Notes: generated from the letters alone by a model not told the origin. DNA of 64,000 nt from Neopestalotiopsis rosae (GCA_023078685.1 JALGAS010000003.1:2480001-2544000); one strand, 5' to 3'; counted from the stretch's first letter, positions 21,825 through 34,079 are shown. Translations and numbers: made by a program.

Positions 21825-24538
21825 ATGGCCACCGCATCGCCGACCCCTTTGGGGACCATTCATGTAGCGGTGCCTACAAGGAAGCCTTCTCTCCGATCTG
21901 GCTTGAGGAGGACTTCTTCAAGGTCACAACTTGACCGCGCGCAGTCAAATGCTGCTAAGTCGTCGCAATTTGCTGCCAACCATGCCGACAGCTCCGACGA
22001 CGAGATTCCCGTGCCTATGAAGCTCAGCGCTCTCACTAAGGCTCTGCTGAATGACGATGGTGTAGCAGAGCCCGCCGCGCAGGCCAGTCACGCGGCGCCC
22101 GGTCGGGTCCGGACTAGAGCTCAGGCTCATCGACCTTCGTCGCCCGTGCAATCCGTGCTGGAACAGGAGAAGCCAGTGAAGAGACGAAGCATTCTGAATG
22201 CCTCGACAGGTTCAAATGCGGAGGAAAGACGGCAGACAAGAGCTAGTAGCGCTCAGCTGGCATCTTCGAGACAAGCCTCTCCCGTCAGAAGCCAAGCTAG
22301 CGAGACCAGCCCGGCGCAAAAGCAGAGAAAACGCATCGTACGACTGAGCACAACCACCCCTGGACTTGGAAGCTCATTTGGACCTGTACAGCCCTCAAAA
22401 CGCCGATCTACTTCGCTGTCGACATCGCAAAGAGGCGCGCGCCCACCGAGTAGGGAAAGTGTGGGAGACGACAAGCTCGATATTTCCGAGCTCAACGGAA
22501 TCAACACGCCACAAGCTCAAGGCATTCGCAGTGTTCGTATTGCCGTTGGTTCTTCGGGAGGCCGCAGCCGTCTCAGCGGATCTTCCGGCAACTCTTTCCG
22601 CCGCCTAGATGCTCAACCACAATCTGAAAATGAGGCAGCAGAGGAACCAGTCACAGCCTCGCATCAACGAGCTGGCTTGAATCAGGGCAGTGGTTCCCGA
22701 CCACGAACTCGTGATGAAGACAATCAGGCCATTCAGGGTTCTATGCGCGTTAAGCGTGTGGGCAAAGTCACTGGTAGCTTTCTCCGCGGACCAGCCCGTC
22801 GCGGAATGCGACGACAAAGCGACGACGATGGAGGCAACGATGCAGATGCAGACGGTCTTCAATACGAGGCAGACGGTCAAGCACCGCAAGAAATTATTGA
22901 TCTCGAGCCGGAACACTACGCTTCATCCTATTATGTCCCTGATCGACTTGCCTCGGGAAGCCCTGTTAGCGCCAAGAACTCCTCGAGGTATAAGAGAGAG
23001 ACAGCGGCCGGTCATGAGGAACCACGATTGCTCTCACACCAGAGCTCTCCTATCCGTGAGCAAGAGGAAATCCAAATTCCCCATTACAGAGCCACAGCAC
23101 CCCGACCTGAGGTGCCTTCCCGACATGATCAAGAAAACGACCCGCCATCGACATTCAGAAGGAGCAGGGGTCTTGGTAACTCGATCTTGGAAAAAGAGGC
23201 ACAACAACCTCCACGACCCTTGAGCGTCGACTTGGGTCCGGCGAAAATTGCTTCGCCGGAGAGGAAACCCTTGTCAGCTGTAAATCAAAACGAACCACGA
23301 AGGACTGCACCTCCACCTCCACCCAAGATGTCGCTTCTTGAGGCAGCAACATCCACAGCAGGAGCATCAACAACTCAGCAAGCAGCCAAGAAGAGAAATT
23401 ACATGAAGGTCAACAAAAAGTACTACACTCGCATCGATACACTGGGCCGGGGAGGAAGTGGCAAGGTGTACCGAGTGGCAGCAGACAACGGCAAGATGTT
23501 TGCGCTGAAGAGAGTATCAATTGAAGGTGCAGATGAATCGACCGTCAGAGGATTCAAGGGCGAGATTGATTTGCTCGGAAAACTGAGTGGGTGCGAAAGG
23601 GTCATCAATCTCTTTGACTATGAGATGAACGAGGAAAAGCAAGTCCTGAGTCTTGTAAGTTTCTTGACGTATCCAAGCCAAGGTGGAAACCCGTGACTAA
23701 CCATCTGAATTAGCTTATGGAGATGGGCGAACTGGATCTTAACACCCTCCTCCGCACACGTCTCTCACCCGACACCGCCAGATTCGACCCCGTCTTTGTC
23801 CGTTTCTACTGGCAGGAAATGTTGGAATGTCTTGCAGCAGTCCACGCCTACGATGTGGTACACTCTGATCTGAAGCCCGCCAATTTTGTTCTGGTTCAGG
23901 GTCGCCTCAAGTTGATCGACTTCGGCATTGCAAATGCCATTCAGACAGACGAGACGGTCAATGTTCACAGAGAGACCCAGATCGGAACTCCGAACTATAT
24001 GAGCCCTGAATCCTTGTTGGATTTCCACACCACAGGCCCTGACGGCCGTCGGATCAACAGCGCGACGAACAGAGGACCAAAGCTCATGAAGTTGGGCAAG
24101 CCTAGCGATGTCTGGAGTCTTGGCTGTATTCTCTACCAGATGGTATATGGTACACCACCCTTTGGACATATTGCGAACCAAATGGCTCGATGCCATGCCA
24201 TTATTGATTGGGACTACCCCATCAGTTTCAAGGATCGGGGCGTTGGTGATGCTCCCGTGCCTCCATCTCTGATCAGGACATTGAGACGCTGTCTGCAACG
24301 GGATCAGCACATGCGTCCAACATGCGAGGAATTGCTCAGTTTGTCAGACCCATTCTTGTACCCTGTGGAGACTCCACATGGTCAACTCCCAGTTAGCGAG
24401 GAACTGCTGGGCCGGATCATCCACAGTGTTGTGGCAAAATGCCGAGAGCGCATGCCTGATGACGGCGAACTCCTGAGTGCCTGGCCAAAAGCATACTGGG
24501 CTAGTGTCGCCAAGGCTGTGAATCGGGACTTGAAGTGA
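21825..24538 (+). CDS. MPS1: Mps1/TTK dual-specificity checkpoint kinase
   Basis: Two exons, 21825-23654 and 23714-24538, encode 884 residues. The first 520 or so are disordered, rich in Ser, Arg and Pro, as expected for the kinetochore-targeting part of Mps1. The kinase domain starts near residue 530 with KYYTRIDTLGRGGSGKVYRV, an unusual glycine-rich loop typical of Mps1; the ATP lysine is in FALKRV near 561, followed by HSDLKPANF near 660, DFGIAN near 679 and GTPNYMSPE near 705. Mps1 phosphorylates kinetochore proteins to start the spindle checkpoint and acts in spindle-pole duplication. The 59-bp intron splits the hinge just before LMEMGELDLNTLL. The domain order, the HSDLKPANF loop and the activation segment make the call firm. 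Confidence 0.94.
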
Positions 24539-25334
24539 CACAGTCCCTGATACTTTTTTCAGCGGAAACCCGGCCATCACGGGATTGCCAGGATGTTGCA
24601 CTACCTGCGCTGAAATAAGAGAAAGGGTTTGCAGGAAAGGATGTACAAAGATAATGATGGGGATTCTGGAGAAAAAGAAGAACTCTGGATGAGTTGTGGG
24701 TTTGGTTTTCGTTTGTTTACGACCCGTCACGAAACGTTTTGCAAAGAACTGCAAGTAGAGAGCAAGGCCCTGTTTTGTTTAGAACGGCCTGCCTCGATTC
24801 GAAGTTTTTGGTTATTTTATATATTCCCCCAAGGCGATGGAAGGTTTCAATTGAAGAAATATTTCTTACTCTCATGAAGTTCACGTGCTCTGAAAACTTG
24901 CATGACTGCAAATCGATGAGTGAAAATACTGGTCTCAATGGTATGAGCAAAATATACCATCATGAGCCAGGTTCTGAGTTAAGTCGGATGGGAATTGCTG
25001 TTGTTTGAACCGCAGAAAAACCGCGCAATGCATAGATAATTGATTTCTTGATTCGTAATTTACAAGTCCATGGACAGCAGCTCAATCATAGATGCAACGA
25101 TCTTTGCACACTGTATAGACGATCGACTTTTGATACATTCCACCCTTCCCGACCCCCGATACTTTTGCTTTCATACATGTATCCATCCGAAATATGGCAT
25201 GGCCAATATGAAATTTCAATCGGCCAGCAAGCTCACTAGACAGGATCACGGGGATTCCAAGTTCTTCCCCAATCCGACGATACAGTTTTTTTATTCCCAA
25301 ACACGAGGTGAGCAAATTACGCATCTGTTTCTTT
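24539..25334. other. Convergent 3' region, MPS1 and bL21m
   Basis: 796 bases between converging genes, AT-rich, with no coding or RNA signal visible. Confidence 0.6.
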
Positions 25335-26057
25335 TTACAAGCCAATAGCCTCGGGGCCCTTGAGCTTGAGATCCGTGATGCGGAGTATCGTGTACTGGTG
25401 CTTGCTCTTGACCGTCTTGTTGCGCCTCTGCCGCCGCTTGGTCTTGACCTTGACGCGCAGGGGCTCCGTCTCGGTGCCCGTGACGGTGGCGCGGCACTCG
25501 AACAGGCGCTCGTCGAGGTAGGGGGCGCCCTGAAGGGTGTAGTCGCGCGAGCCCAGGCTGGAGGCGCGGTCCAGGCGCAGCACGTCGCCCGGGAGGACGC
25601 CGGGCATCTTGAAGGGCAGGCGGATCCGGTCGCCCGGTTGCACCAGGTACGGGCGCCCCCAGATGTGCGCCGTGATGTAGTGGCCCGGCTGCGCCTTGAG
25701 CAAGGGTAGCAGCTGGCTGATGGACTGGGCGGCCTCGGGCGACAGCGGCGACGTCGCCTGGGGCTGCTTGGGGTACAGAGGCTCCGGGACGGCGCGGTGG
25801 CCCTTTTGCGGCTGCAGGTCGCCCGACTCGGCGACGAAGGGGTGCTCGGGGGCCGGGGCCGGCTTGGCGATGGTGTCGCTGGCTATCGGGCCGGTCGATG
25901 CTGTCGTCGTTGATTGCGACTGTTGGATCTGGTCATGCCGTCTGCTGGTGCTCGACAGCGAGCGCTGCTGGGACTGGATGGGCAGGAGGAACGAGGGCGG
26001 CAGTCGCGTCAGAGGTGTCCGCAGCTCCAAGACGGAGCGCAGTAATGATCGAGACAT
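25335..26057 (-). CDS. MRPL49: Mitochondrial large-subunit ribosomal protein bL21m
   Basis: A single 240-residue frame. The N-terminus (MSRSLLRSVLELRTPLTRLP, then SQQRSLSSTSRR) is an Arg/Ser-rich mitochondrial presequence followed by a Gln/Pro linker to about residue 115. The conserved part has the bL21 pattern: ITAHIWGRPYLVQPGDRIRL, a central GDVLRLDRASSLGSRDYTLQ, and the basic stretch KTKRRQRRNKTVKSKHQYT that binds 23S-type rRNA, ending ITDLKLKGPEAIGL. Fungal bL21m is known as Mrpl49. The strong GC bias at third positions creates open frames on the other strand. Divergent from NSA2, a cytosolic ribosome assembly factor. Confidence 0.92.
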   Translation of the reverse strand: MSRSLLRSVLELRTPLTRLPPSFLLPIQSQQRSLSSTSRRHDQIQQSQSTTTASTGPIASDTIAKPAPAPEHPFVAESGDLQPQKGHRAVPEPLYPKQPQATSPLSPEAAQSISQLLPLLKAQPGHYITAHIWGRPYLVQPGDRIRLPFKMPGVLPGDVLRLDRASSLGSRDYTLQGAPYLDERLFECRATVTGTETEPLRVKVKTKRRQRRNKTVKSKHQYTILRITDLKLKGPEAIGL

Positions 26058-26740
26058 TCTGAATTATCTCTCTCTGTGTCTGTATCTCCACCCAGTAGGA
26101 AATCTGATCCAATTGCCCTCTGCTCTGATGTTGGTGACGCTCTTCGTTCCGACTCTGGCTCCCAATATCAGAATGCTGTTGCTGCTGGTTCCAGAAATTT
26201 AGAGCTTCCAGATCGACCCTGCAAAAGTATTGGCCAATCAAAAGGCGATAAGCAGTCGAGTGGGGACCAAAAAGAGTATGTACATTCACTTGATTGTCGG
26301 TAATACTATACGCCAAAATATACAGCATTCTGATATATTTCGGACTCGAAATGTGATTTGATAGAATTTCAATATTTTCGGGTATCTAATATATCACTTT
26401 ATCAAATACTTGTGTCTATTCAGCTTCTTGTTCATACTGAGAAATAGAGGCATGCCACTCGAGTACATCCTAAGCCAAGTCGCTCAAGCTGCTTAGCGCG
26501 ACATGAATGCCTGCAGTCGATTGCCCATGGAAACTGGAGGCGGGGTGGGGCAACTTGGTTGTTCCGGTACCGATTAATTTTTTGAGAAATCCAAACCCGC
26601 CCCAGCCAGCAAGTCCATCCAGATAAGTGGCGGGATATCGATAAACCTCTAGGAAAGTCTCGTTTCCAAACCAGCCTCAACACACCCCTTCCACCAGCAA
26701 TCACGACAAAGAGACCCCCGAGGGCCCCTAATACGTCAAG
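26058..26740. other. Divergent promoter, bL21m and NSA2
   Basis: 683 bases between two ribosome-related genes facing away from each other. It contains an AT-rich centre at 26280-26420. No other gene. Confidence 0.6.
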
Positions 26741-27687
26741 ATGCCTCAGAACGAGTATATGGAAAGGTGGCGCAAGCTGCATGGTCGACGACTGTACGTT
26801 TTTATCCTCGAAGCAATTCGCCATTAGCCACCTGCCTCGGAAATGAATAAGAAGAAAAATAACTGACTTGACTTTTCTTCGTAAAACAGTGACCATGAGG
26901 AGCGCACGCGCAAGAAGGAAGCCCGTGCCGGCCACCAGGCCTCCAAGGACGCCCAGGAGCTCCGCGGCCTGCGGGCCAAGCTGCACCAGCAGGCGCGCCG
27001 CAAGGAGAAGATCCAGATGAAGAAGCAGATCAAGGCGCACGAGGAGCGCAACGTAAAGTCGGCCGCCGAGCAGGACCACTCGACCCCTCTGCCGCAGTAC
27101 CTGCTCGACCGCAGCAACCCCACCTCGGCAAAGGCCCTCTCGAGCGCCATCAAGAACCGCCGCAACGACAAGGCCGCCCGCTTCGCCGTGCCCCTGCCCA
27201 AGGTCAAGGGCATCAGCGAGGAGGAGATGTTCAAGGTCATCAGCACGGGAAAGAAGACGGCCAAGAAGGGCTGGAAGCGCATGGTCACCAAGCCCACCTT
27301 TGTCGGTCCCGACTTTACTCGCCGCCCCGTCAAGTACGAACGCTTCATCCGCCCCATGGGTCTCCGATACAAGAAGGCCAACGTCACCCACCCCGAGCTC
27401 GGTGTCACCGTCCAGCTTCCCATCATCTCCGTCAAGAAGAACCCGCAAAACCCTCTGTACACTCAGCTGGGTGTGCTGACCAAGGGTACGGTGATCGAGG
27501 TCAACGTGTCAGAGCTGGGTTTGGTTACTGCCAGCGGCAAAGTTGCATGGGGTCGTTATGCCCAAGTGACGAACAACCCAGAAAACGTAAGTCTTGTCTT
27601 GATATACTTTCTACATATCGCAGGTATCAGAGTCCAAACTAACACATCAAACAGGATGGCTGCTTGAACGCTGTGTTGTTGGTTTAA
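26741..27687 (+). CDS. NSA2: Ribosome biogenesis protein NSA2
   Basis: Three exons, 26741-26793, 26890-27586 and 27655-27687, encode 260 residues, the normal NSA2 length. It starts [18 protein letters not shown], continues with a highly basic helical region ([11 protein letters not shown] and [16 protein letters not shown]), and ends in the eS8-like beta domain ([20 protein letters not shown] through [16 protein letters not shown]) with the last exon giving [13 protein letters not shown]2 joins nuclear pre-60S particles and is needed for 27S pre-rRNA processing. The last coding exon is only 33 bp including the stop, which gene finders could miss. The match is strong along the whole length. 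Confidence 0.97.
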
Positions 27688-28661
27688 AATTGGCGGAGAA
27701 TACTTCAGGGATGGAGGAGATACCAAAAGATAAATTTCACAACGGCAAAAATTGTGCATTGCAGGGTGTTCAGGCGTTTTAATGGGAGCTGTGTCCTGAC
27801 AGAAGGGCATTCACAGAGGCCAAAGTCATGTGTACGGCTAGTCCTCTAAATCTTCAAATTAGGTAGATAGTCTCAGTGTGGCAACAGTGGATCAAAATTC
27901 GTTTTGTTGCAACATCAGCCAGTCCCCATTGAAAAGGGATGTCGCAGATCAGCCAGCGACGTCACAAGCTCACTCGTGTGCAAACGTAGGATGAGTGTTG
28001 ACGTTTAATCATTAGTAGTGACTTGACAAACACGGAATATAATGAGCAAATCAGTGTGGATTTGTAAATCATTGCAAAATTACAGTCAAAGGTCGGATAC
28101 CTCGACAGACTATTCTAAACAATTAAACGCAGGTACGGGGTGACAGCTCACTTCCTAGACCTACGGCCTGTAGCTTTAGTCACAGCTCGTCTCATCAAGT
28201 CCAGGCGATCTCGCTCAGTTCGCTTGCCTGTTTGCCTTGCAAAAGGAGACCGACCTGGGGAATGACGAGCACACACACAACATATCCGTTCGGGTACAAG
28301 ACTCATAAAGACTTCCAGTGCCTTCAACGCAAGACGGAAAATCGAAAATGGGACCTGATGATTGACCTTGTCCATTGCCTTGCAGGGAGGGTATAGTGCG
28401 GCCTGAAAGGGGGAGATGCAGTCGTGACACCTGGAGCTTCAGGTTCCAGAGCCGCCATGTATAGGAGGAATTAACGACGCCTGGTAGGTATGGCTGAGCC
28501 ATCCATAAATGGTTGAGTACCGTCTGAGTGAAAGAATGAAGGAAGGTTGGAAGCAAGTCTGCAAGCAGTAAGACTGGTGGGCGAGGTAAACAGTCCAAAC
28601 ACGGCAGAGGCGGTACTCCGCCAATTGCATTTGATGATGGGCCACCGTTAATCGAGGATAG
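27688..28661. other. Convergent 3' region, NSA2 and NUFIP1-like gene
   Basis: 974 bases between converging genes. Frames at 28148-28672 are antisense to no gene and lack protein character. Nothing else seen. Confidence 0.55.
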
Positions 28662-30656
28662 CTATTTGCCAAAAGTGATGAACCTTGTTAATGTATTTGT
28701 ATAGCGGCGGTGAAGGTCAGCGGCGAGGGAGGCGTTTGCGACGCTTGTAGCGGGTTTTGTCATTTGATCTAATCTTTGTTGAACTGTTTCGCGGGAATAG
28801 CCGCAAGGTGCAGAGGCGTATAGATTCTGTAACTTGGACAATTTTACCTTTGGTTCGAAAGCCTCTACTGAGGCAGAGTCGGAGTCGGGGGAAGGAAGGA
28901 TGGTTTGGCCGGGACTATTTTCTGTCTCAGTATGATATGCGTCTTTGATATTGGGGGAAGTGGAACGGGTCGTACGCGTTGAACTTCCAGGAGCCTTTGC
29001 GGCCGGCTTCGAGGCCGGCGGCATCTTGCCATTGCCTCTCAGACTGACTATGCTCTGAATGATAGCCAGGTCCTCAATCTCCTTCTCGTTACGGAGGAGG
29101 CGTTGCTTGAGCGTGATCCTACCGCCATTGGCGGCTTGTTCTTGCAATGCTCTCTCGCGCATCTCGGGGTCATGTACAAAGCGGCACTTGCCCTTCTTTC
29201 CACAGATACCGCCCGTAGAGTAATACTTGCAGTGTGCTGTAGGATCGGCACGCGTAATGGGGGGAGGTGGCAAATACGATGCTGTTTTCTTGGTCGTCTG
29301 CGTCTCTGGAGGCTCATCATCTGAGCTCTCGGTTTCCTCTTTGGGGGCACGCATCTCGTCACCCTCATCATTCGTTTCTCGCTTTCGCTTCTCCAGTTTG
29401 CGCTCAACCTCAGCCAGCTCTCGCCGGAGAAGTTCTGCTCTCTCCTCATCTTCATTCTTAGGAGCAGGCTTCTGTACCTTACCGGCTTCGGCGCGCTTGG
29501 CGGCTTCAGCTTCTTGCTTCGCTTGGACGCGGGCTTTGGTAGGAAATTTAGCTCGACGCTCAGCTAGCCAGACAGCAAGATCGCCGATACTAAGGTGAAG
29601 GACACACGTTAGTCTTCCTAGACTCGATATCATATAACAAGCGGGCACTTACTCAGGAAGATCGTCACCAAGGGTCTCCACTATGCGCTTCTCCTCATCG
29701 ATCTCCTTATCGGACTCATCAGCGTCACCTGGGGTCAAGCCGAGAGTGTTGGTCTTGCGCTTTTTCTTCTTGGCAGATGCTGCATCAGACTTCTGAGCAT
29801 TGTGGTTTTCGTGATGCTGAGGTCTTTGGCCTTTGTGACGAAACTTGTCGTTACGATCGTTGTGATGGCCACCTCGACCCCTATGTCCAGAAAAGCCATC
29901 GCGTCCGCGGCCTCTGTGACTGGGATTGTGAGAGTATCCGGATGCCGGGGGCGCTGGGCCAGGGTAAGCAGGAACTGGAGGAGGGTAGCTAGGATAAGGA
30001 GCGGCATAACCCGCTGTGGAATGATGAGAAGGCGGATACTGTTGGCTGTAGCCATTGCTCGCTTGAGGGGCATGAGCGCCGCCTTGTTCATAGCCTACAC
30101 GTAATGCAGATGGGGCAGAATCGGATCTGTGACCACCTCGGTCACCGGGATAACCTCCGCGACCGCCTCTGTTTGCGTAGCCATAAGAGTTGCTATCGCT
30201 CCATTGCTGAGCAGGATACTCCGGGGTGGGCGAGTTATATGTTGGGGTGTACGTGGCACGCTGGCCGCCAGCGTGGTATGCCGTGGGCGGGTACGTAGCC
30301 GGTGACTGTGGTGGGTAGCTGTTGGGCGAAGCGTAGTTTGGGTGATAGTTGCTTTGAGGCAAAGGAGAGCTGCTGTGTGCAGCAGGGCTTCCGCTCCAGT
30401 AACCATTCGACGGCTGCTGACCATACGAGGCAGCATTGTGCGATGAATAGTCTTGCTGAGGGTAGCTGCCATAAACAGATCCATATTCAACGCGGCTGGG
30501 ACCCTGAGCATAGCTGCGGCCCCGACCGCCACTACCTGCCCCAGTGCTGCCACCGCGAGGTGCGGATGAATACGACTGTTGACCGTATGGGTAGCTGCTG
30601 GCAGGTGCCGCCGAAGGCGGCGGCGGAGGGGCGCCGTACGGATACTGGCCAGACAT
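28662..30656 (-). CDS. NUFIP1-like CCCH zinc-finger protein
   Basis: Two exons, 30656-29653 and 29589-28662, give 643 residues. The first 290 residues are low-complexity Pro/Tyr/Ser/Gln/Gly with RG-type patches, suggesting an RNA-binding or condensate-prone segment. A conserved block at about 335-352 (DIGDLAVWLAERRAKFPT) is the NUFIP1 signature, the region that binds the snoRNP factor Snu13/15.5K in relatives. A C-x8-C-x5-C-x3-H zinc finger occupies 455-474, and a Lys/Glu-rich coiled coil lies between them. NUFIP1 (Rsa1 in yeast) assists box C/D snoRNP assembly. The fungal proteins with a C-terminal CCCH finger share this layout, so the role is inferred. The 63-bp intron falls inside the signature block and closes in phase. 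Confidence 0.85.
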
Positions 30657-31957
30657 TTTTGACGGGAATCGGAGGGAAAACTTTGAAGTGAACAGCAATC
30701 CTGCCTGGTGCGAGATGGCCGTGGCAAGCAAGATTGAAGGGCTCAGCAATCGAGAGGTGCCGGCCTTGGATTCAAGCTTCAACGACACTTGCTTCGAGCG
30801 GAAAGGGTAGCAAAGAGAGGTTGGTGATTGAGTGAAGTTGGTGGTAGGAAGTAGGAACGCGTTGTCGTGGAAAGTTGAGTGTCAGCCTTCGTTCTTGCTA
30901 CTCGACGGCGCACAGGGGACGGGGCTTTGAGAGCAATTGACGAGAAATTCACAAGAATTTCTCGAATTACTGCGAGTTCTTTTCGAGTTGAAGCACTCAA
31001 AATATTTTGAGAACGGGTACACAAAATATTAAAAGAGCATGGGAAAGTCCTCCGCAATGGACGGATGGTTTGGCGAAGTTGACACGCCAAGGACGATTTG
31101 GGTTGAACACTGAAGCTAAAAGCTGCAGGGACCCTCCACCCTACGACTACCGACCCAAGACCTGGAAAAACTGCGAAGCGTTAAAGCTCGGGCACTGCCG
31201 TTGGGTGGTGGGTACAAGCGCGGATCATCACTTGCACACCCTTAAAAGCTACATTGCAAATGTCTCAGGCATTCCAGAAGTATTCCCTTCATCGACCGGA
31301 TATCTTTGATAAGTATTTGTTCGATTAGCCAAAGCTTGGCTCAATAGTACAGGTGTTGGAAATCTATTCAGAGCGAGATCATTTTAGGGGTTCCCGAGAC
31401 TGTCGAAAGAATATGCATATGCATCTTGCTAGCAAATGATAGAATAAACTGTTATAATGCACATTTTGTACTGAAAGTGATCGTCTTTATTACGTTATAA
31501 TTATTCCTTGATTTGGAGAAGTAATTAGACAATTAGAAAAAAGAAAGAAGAAGCAATGGTAGCACAGGGACACTCACATCCTACTGCCTGACACTTGAAC
31601 GACTCAATGTTAATAAAGGGTTACAGAACTGCTGGCACGCGTTATCCCTGCCTGAATATGCAACAGCAGTGTTTTACATACTCATTATTTCAGAGCAAGC
31701 CCTAATTGAATGCATACTCGAAACTCAGCTGCATTGCCAGAACAAAATGCTTGTAATGCGTCGCCGGATCACCATAGTATAACACCTGCAGCCAATGGGC
31801 GGTGACAGTGACTCAGGCGGCAGAAAACAAGCAGCAGCAGCCGGTGCCCCACATTAAAGTCCAGAGCTCCAGAAAAAAGTGAAGGTGCAGTCATTGGCGG
31901 GACAGAAGACAAACAAAGAAACATGATACTCAGGAGCATACACAGCAGCAATACAAA
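30657..31957. other. Divergent promoter, NUFIP1-like gene and RPC25
   Basis: 1.3 kb. A minus-strand frame at 30779-31090 continues toward the NUFIP1-like gene but lies in its leader and is not protein-like. The stretch 31300-31560 is AT-rich. No RNA gene was recognised. Confidence 0.55.
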
Positions 31958-32710
31958 ATGTTCATTTTGGTAAGCATCATGGGAATCTCCAATGGTAGAT
32001 TGACAAAGAGACTAACAGACATTTGCAGACGAAAATCGCCGACTTGGTGCAGATTGCCCCTGCCCAGTTCGAAAAGCACAGCAGAGTCGCCATTGAGAAC
32101 AACATCAATGCAAAGTACGCGAACCGCGTGATCCAAAAGATTGGTCTCTGCATCTGCATGTACGACATTCTCTGGGCTTCCGAGGGTCTCATCGGACACG
32201 GTACCGGCTTGGTCAATGTCAATGTCGAGTTCCGACTTATTGTCTTTCGCCCTTTCAAGGGTGAGACTTTGCTCGGCAAGATCAGCAGTGCCACTCCCGA
32301 TGGCTTGAACAGTGAGTCTTTGATTATACTCTACCAGAAACTGCCAGATGACTAACAAGTTCAAACTAGTTCGCACCGATTTCTTTGAAGAGATTTTTGT
32401 ATCTTACAAAGAGTTGCCAGATGGTTGCGAGTTGTAAGTTTTCACTTCACGGATGCTCACTAAGAATGAGTCACTGATGTTTCTCAGCGACCACAATGAA
32501 CAATCGTGGGTTTGGGTAGTAGAGGACCAGCGCATGTACTACGATAAGAACGAAATGGTTCGACTTCAAGTCATCGATGAGGAGTGGCATGATCAGGTCC
32601 CCGACAGCACCTCTGAGGAGGCTGTCGAACAGGCCAAGAAGATCTCACCATACAGCGTCCGCGGAACCATGATGAAGGAGGGTCTTGGCTGTTGTTTGTG
32701 GTGGGAATGA
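31958..32710 (+). CDS. RPC25: RNA polymerase III subunit RPC8/Rpc25
   Basis: Four exons, 31958-31969, 32029-32311, 32370-32433 and 32488-32710, encode 193 residues. The first coding exon is just 12 bases (ATG TTC ATT TTG). The N-terminal SHS2-like domain (KIADLVQIAPAQF; YANRVIQKIGLCICMYDI) and C-terminal OB-fold (RPFKGETLLGKIS; VWVVEDQRMYYDKNEMVRLQV) match the Rpb7/Rpc25 family, and the ending SVRGTMMKEGLGCCLWW is typical of the Pol III member. With Rpc17 it forms the stalk of RNA polymerase III, needed for initiation at tRNA and 5S genes. Its end is only 94 bp from the converging EMC3 stop codon. Confidence 0.95.
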
Positions 32711-32804
32711 AACAACTTCTTGATTGAGAATGATGCATTGGATGGCGTTTTTTGGTATTTGCATTGATATGGACGGATACGGTGTTGCTATGGTTGCTAC
32801 AATT

Positions 32805-33705
32805 TTATTTAGACTTGATACCCTGAAGCAATCTGCCTTCGACACCGTCCAGCACCGAGTAGTGGTCAATGACTGCCAAGTTCTCCGCCTCTGTTTGAAA
32901 CTGCTTGTCGGGGTCGGTACCTGGGCCAAACATGTTTGGAGCTTGAGCTCCTCCCATACCCTGCATTTGCTGAGCCATTTGACTGGCAGCTATCAGGAAT
33001 TAGCATAATTCTTGTTGGGAATATTTCCCATGGACGACTTACCAGCTTCGTTGCCGAGCAGCAAGTTGAAAACAAACTGCAGTCCAAAGTAACACAAGAA
33101 GTACCAACTGATACTGGACATCCATCGAGGATCCATCTCCTTTGTGGCGACTCCAGCTTGCAGCATGCTCTTGAACTTGATGGTGAGGGGAAATGGCAAT
33201 TTCAGAATCACAAATCCGGAAAAGAACGCATTGATCCAGCTCATGATGAGAGTATTGGGGATAATCATGGCCATGTTATTCTTCATCATGCCCATCATAC
33301 CGTCCATGGCACCAGGATCCGTCATTGGGTTAGCAGGAGGCTGCCCGCGACGCTCGGGATCCTTGAGATAGGCACCGGACTCGTATGCGGTGGTGAGAGC
33401 CTCGCGGCGGGCCTTGAACGAGGGCGCAGTCAGAGCGTGGAAGTTGGACCGGACCGCGATGCCGTGAACGAGGGATCGCTGCTCTTTGAGCGCCGGCTGT
33501 TCCAGTTTCTTGGGAGCCGAGGCCATCAATACTGTCGCATAGTGTCGCAGGACGCCGGTCAAGATCATCACGGTGGTAATGGGGAACAGGATCCAGTAGC
33601 TGAATAACGAGGTTAGCGATGGAGGGAAGCTGCGATATGGAGTTTAGCATAATCATACAATAACTGGGGATCCCGCTGGATCGTCTGCGCTGCTAATTGC
33701 GCCAT
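32805..33705 (-). CDS. EMC3: ER membrane protein complex subunit 3 (EMC3)
   Basis: Three exons, 33705-33659, 33599-33043 and 32989-32805, give 262 residues, the expected length. The protein begins MAQLAAQTIQRDPQLFYWIL, and splicing joins Leu-Phe across a 59-bp intron. Three membrane segments are visible: about 16-36 (FYWILFPITTVMILTGVLRH), a middle one in MAMIIPNTLIMSWINAFFSG, and a third in WYFLCYFGLQFVFNLLLG. A Met-rich loop (MDGMMGMMKNNMAMI) precedes the second, as in the insertase family that includes YidC, Oxa1 and Get1. EMC3 provides the insertase groove of the EMC, inserting tail-anchored and multipass proteins. It is divergent from SPC2. Confidence 0.96.
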
Positions 33706-34079
33706 GGTGACTCGAATGGCAGACCTGCGGCGGCTGGTAAGTGAATGATGATGCAAATGGCCCAGCAGTTGTTGTTGCAGCTTGACGTGCGATTAGGGTG
33801 TTGGAGCTGAGCCTCAGAGCTGGAGCTCAGGTCCCGAGCAATTGGGGTCGGGAGCTCGGGCCATCGGCCACCCGTCAGGACACCTTTCGCGGCGAGTTCT
33901 TGTACGTAGCTCTTCAGTGCCATTTATTAGCGGGACCCTTGAAGCTGCCGCTCGACTTACACCCGTCCTTAAATCATACATTGTTCCAGCGCCAACTTTC
34001 CTGTCAAACTGTCTCGCAACTCAAGCCAGTTCTTCCAATTTTCGCATAACCAAGTCCAGGATTCAAGCAGACAACCATC
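33706..34079. promoter_or_regulatory. Bidirectional promoter of EMC3 and SPC2
   Basis: Only 374 bases separate the two start codons, so the genes must share regulatory DNA. The segment has GAGCTC/GAGCTG repeats around 33807-33857 and no clear TATA box. Shared control is inferred from spacing alone. Confidence 0.6.

Noticed and set aside
26432..27448. 338-residue minus-strand frame
   Set aside because: Antisense to NSA2, caused by GC-rich third positions; NSA2 is complete and conserved on the plus strand.
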